A stretch of DNA of 5,993 nt from assembly GCA_002316295.1 (NCBI GenBank), contig DCDF01000129.1:1-5993 (forward strand). The letters are read 5' to 3'. Shown in pieces: positions 5,538 to 5,993 of the stretch (the stretch's first letter is position 1; each line of letters begins with the position of its first letter). The translations under genes were made by a program, and so were the position numbers. Source of the stretch: Syntrophaceae bacterium UBA1062. Its GTDB lineage: Bacteria; Desulfobacterota; Desulfomonilia; UBA1062. The notes beneath the pieces were generated by a model that had not been told where the DNA came from, ran no database searches, and saw only the letters and a list, made by a program, of their open reading frames with translations.

Positions 5538-5797
5538 CAGCGAGCTCATTTTTCAGGCTTACGATGCCGCCGGCAGGACGATCCGCCGCCCTGCCGGCGG
5601 CATTATCAGGATATTCGCAAAGAGTTATTCCTTTCGGGGTTCGACCACGGGCGGATCCTCGATGCAACAAGGACTGGACCTCTCACCTGGCATGCTTCAC
5701 ACATGTTGTTTTTTCATGCGGGAAATTTGCCGCGCTCGAGAAGAAAGACCTTCGCCCGGGCGGCCGTTTTTTCCTGCCGCCCCTGCCGGGCGTTTTT
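5538..5797. other. Non-coding convergent intergenic region
   Basis: There are no supported genes between the flavoprotein stop and the ligase remnant. The open frame at 5564-5893 on the plus strand has no ribosome site, crosses both hairpins and overlaps the remnant antisense, so it is not counted. The region contains the 5564-5603 hairpin and the 5753-5798 terminator. Confidence 0.6.
5564..5603. repeat. Perfect 14-bp stem hairpin after the flavoprotein gene
   Basis: ATGCCGCCGGCAGG (5564-5577) pairs perfectly with CCTGCCGGCGGCAT (5590-5603) around a 12-base loop. It starts 27 bases after the stop codon. No T-run follows on either strand, so it is not a standard intrinsic terminator. It could protect the mRNA 3' end or be a copy of a dispersed palindromic element. 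Confidence 0.6.
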
Positions 5798-5798
5798 T
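5753..5798 (+). terminator. Rho-independent terminator candidate for the flavoprotein transcript
   Basis: The inner stem GGGCGGC (5758-5764) pairs with GCCGCCC (5776-5782). CGCCC (5753-5757) can extend it with GGGCG (5788-5792) if CCTGCC-like bases 5783-5787 bulge out. A run of six T follows at 5793-5798. A second six-T run lies in the loop. Read leftwards, the same hairpin falls just after the ligase remnant's stop and is followed by a pyrimidine-rich stretch, so it may once have served both directions. Confidence 0.6.
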
Positions 5799-5993
5799 CA
5801 GCGATGTTGCTCGGCAACCAGATTCTTGAGCTCTATCTCATTGATCTTTCCCAGGCCTGCCATGGGAAGGGCTTTTTCAATGACACACCGTGAAGGCGCC
5901 TTGCAATCATCATTCTGGCCTTGCAGAAATTTTTCAGCTCTTCTTCAGTGGTGCCGCTGCCGGGTTTATTCCCTGGATTCCCGCCACCTCATA
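5798..5993 (-). pseudogene. Acyl-CoA ligase (AMP-forming) C-terminal remnant, frameshifted
   Basis: On the minus strand the last frame reads CKAPSRCVIEKALPMAGLGK followed by INEIELKNLVAEQHR, then TGA at 5800-5798. This is the characteristic end of AMP-forming acyl-CoA ligases, with the catalytic Lys in LGKI. Upstream the match continues only in another frame, as KPGSGTTEEELKNFCKARMM, so one base is missing (or two are added) near 5905-5907. Nearer the right edge YEVAGI appears in a third frame. Between YEVA and KPG only about five residues' worth of DNA remains, where intact ligases have roughly nineteen, including the WGE segment. Two frame breaks plus a deletion favour a decaying gene over sequencing error alone. 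The intact enzyme would have activated an acid to its CoA thioester, which fits the locus. The rest lies outside the window. Confidence 0.7.

Noticed and set aside
1..5993. CRISPR array, tRNA, rRNA, transposase or attachment site
   Set aside because: I saw no regularly spaced repeats, cloverleaf-like segments, transposase motifs or terminal inverted repeats anywhere in the window.

Overview
The window (about 5.99 kb, moderately GC-rich genes, AT-rich control region) carries a compact acyl-CoA metabolism locus. Protein flavour and gene content suggest an anaerobic or facultative bacterium rich in fatty-acid or aromatic-acid degradation genes. A Desulfobacterota / former Deltaproteobacteria origin is my best guess, but it is inference from family resemblance and no phylogenetic marker is present.

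Layout. Positions 1-4089 hold five genes on the minus strand, tightly packed and all reading leftwards. In transcription order they are: (i) a 488-residue fusion of an HMG-CoA-synthase-like / KAS III-like domain to a C-terminal zinc-ribbon plus OB-fold (DUF35) domain (2623-4089); (ii) a 402-residue SCP-x-type thiolase (1415-2623), overlapping gene i by one base; (iii) a 149-residue hotdog protein of the MaoC N-terminal / HadA type (935-1384, GTG start); (iv) a 144-residue MaoC hydratase with the catalytic Asp/His pair (491-925); (v) the first 154 residues of a short-chain dehydrogenase very like the (3R)-hydroxyacyl-CoA dehydrogenase domain of peroxisomal MFE-2 / HSD17B4 (1-464, cut by the window edge). 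Positions 4090-4544 form a divergent control region with candidate promoters in both directions and several inverted repeats. A nitronate monooxygenase / FabK-family flavoprotein follows on the plus strand (4545-5537). Positions 5538-5797 are non-coding, with a perfect 14-bp stem hairpin and a Rho-independent terminator candidate. Positions 5798-5993 hold the decayed C-terminal end of an acyl-CoA ligase on the minus strand, readable only by changing frame.

How the genes fit together. The two hotdog proteins should form a heterodimeric (R)-specific enoyl-CoA hydratase. The dehydrogenase would oxidise the resulting (R)-3-hydroxyacyl-CoA, and the thiolase would cleave the 3-ketoacyl-CoA (or each step could run in the condensing direction). 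This is the chemistry of the peroxisomal MFE-2 plus SCP-x system, here split into separate bacterial proteins. The novel part is the fusion protein. It pairs a DUF35 domain with an HMG-CoA-synthase fold that keeps the nucleophilic Cys but appears to have lost the other catalytic residues, next to a thiolase with a full catalytic set. The thiolase / HMGCS-like / DUF35 trio recalls the archaeal thiolase-HMGCS-DUF35 channelling complex and the PhlACB acyltransferase, which suggests a multi-subunit C-C bond-forming or -cleaving complex of unknown substrate.
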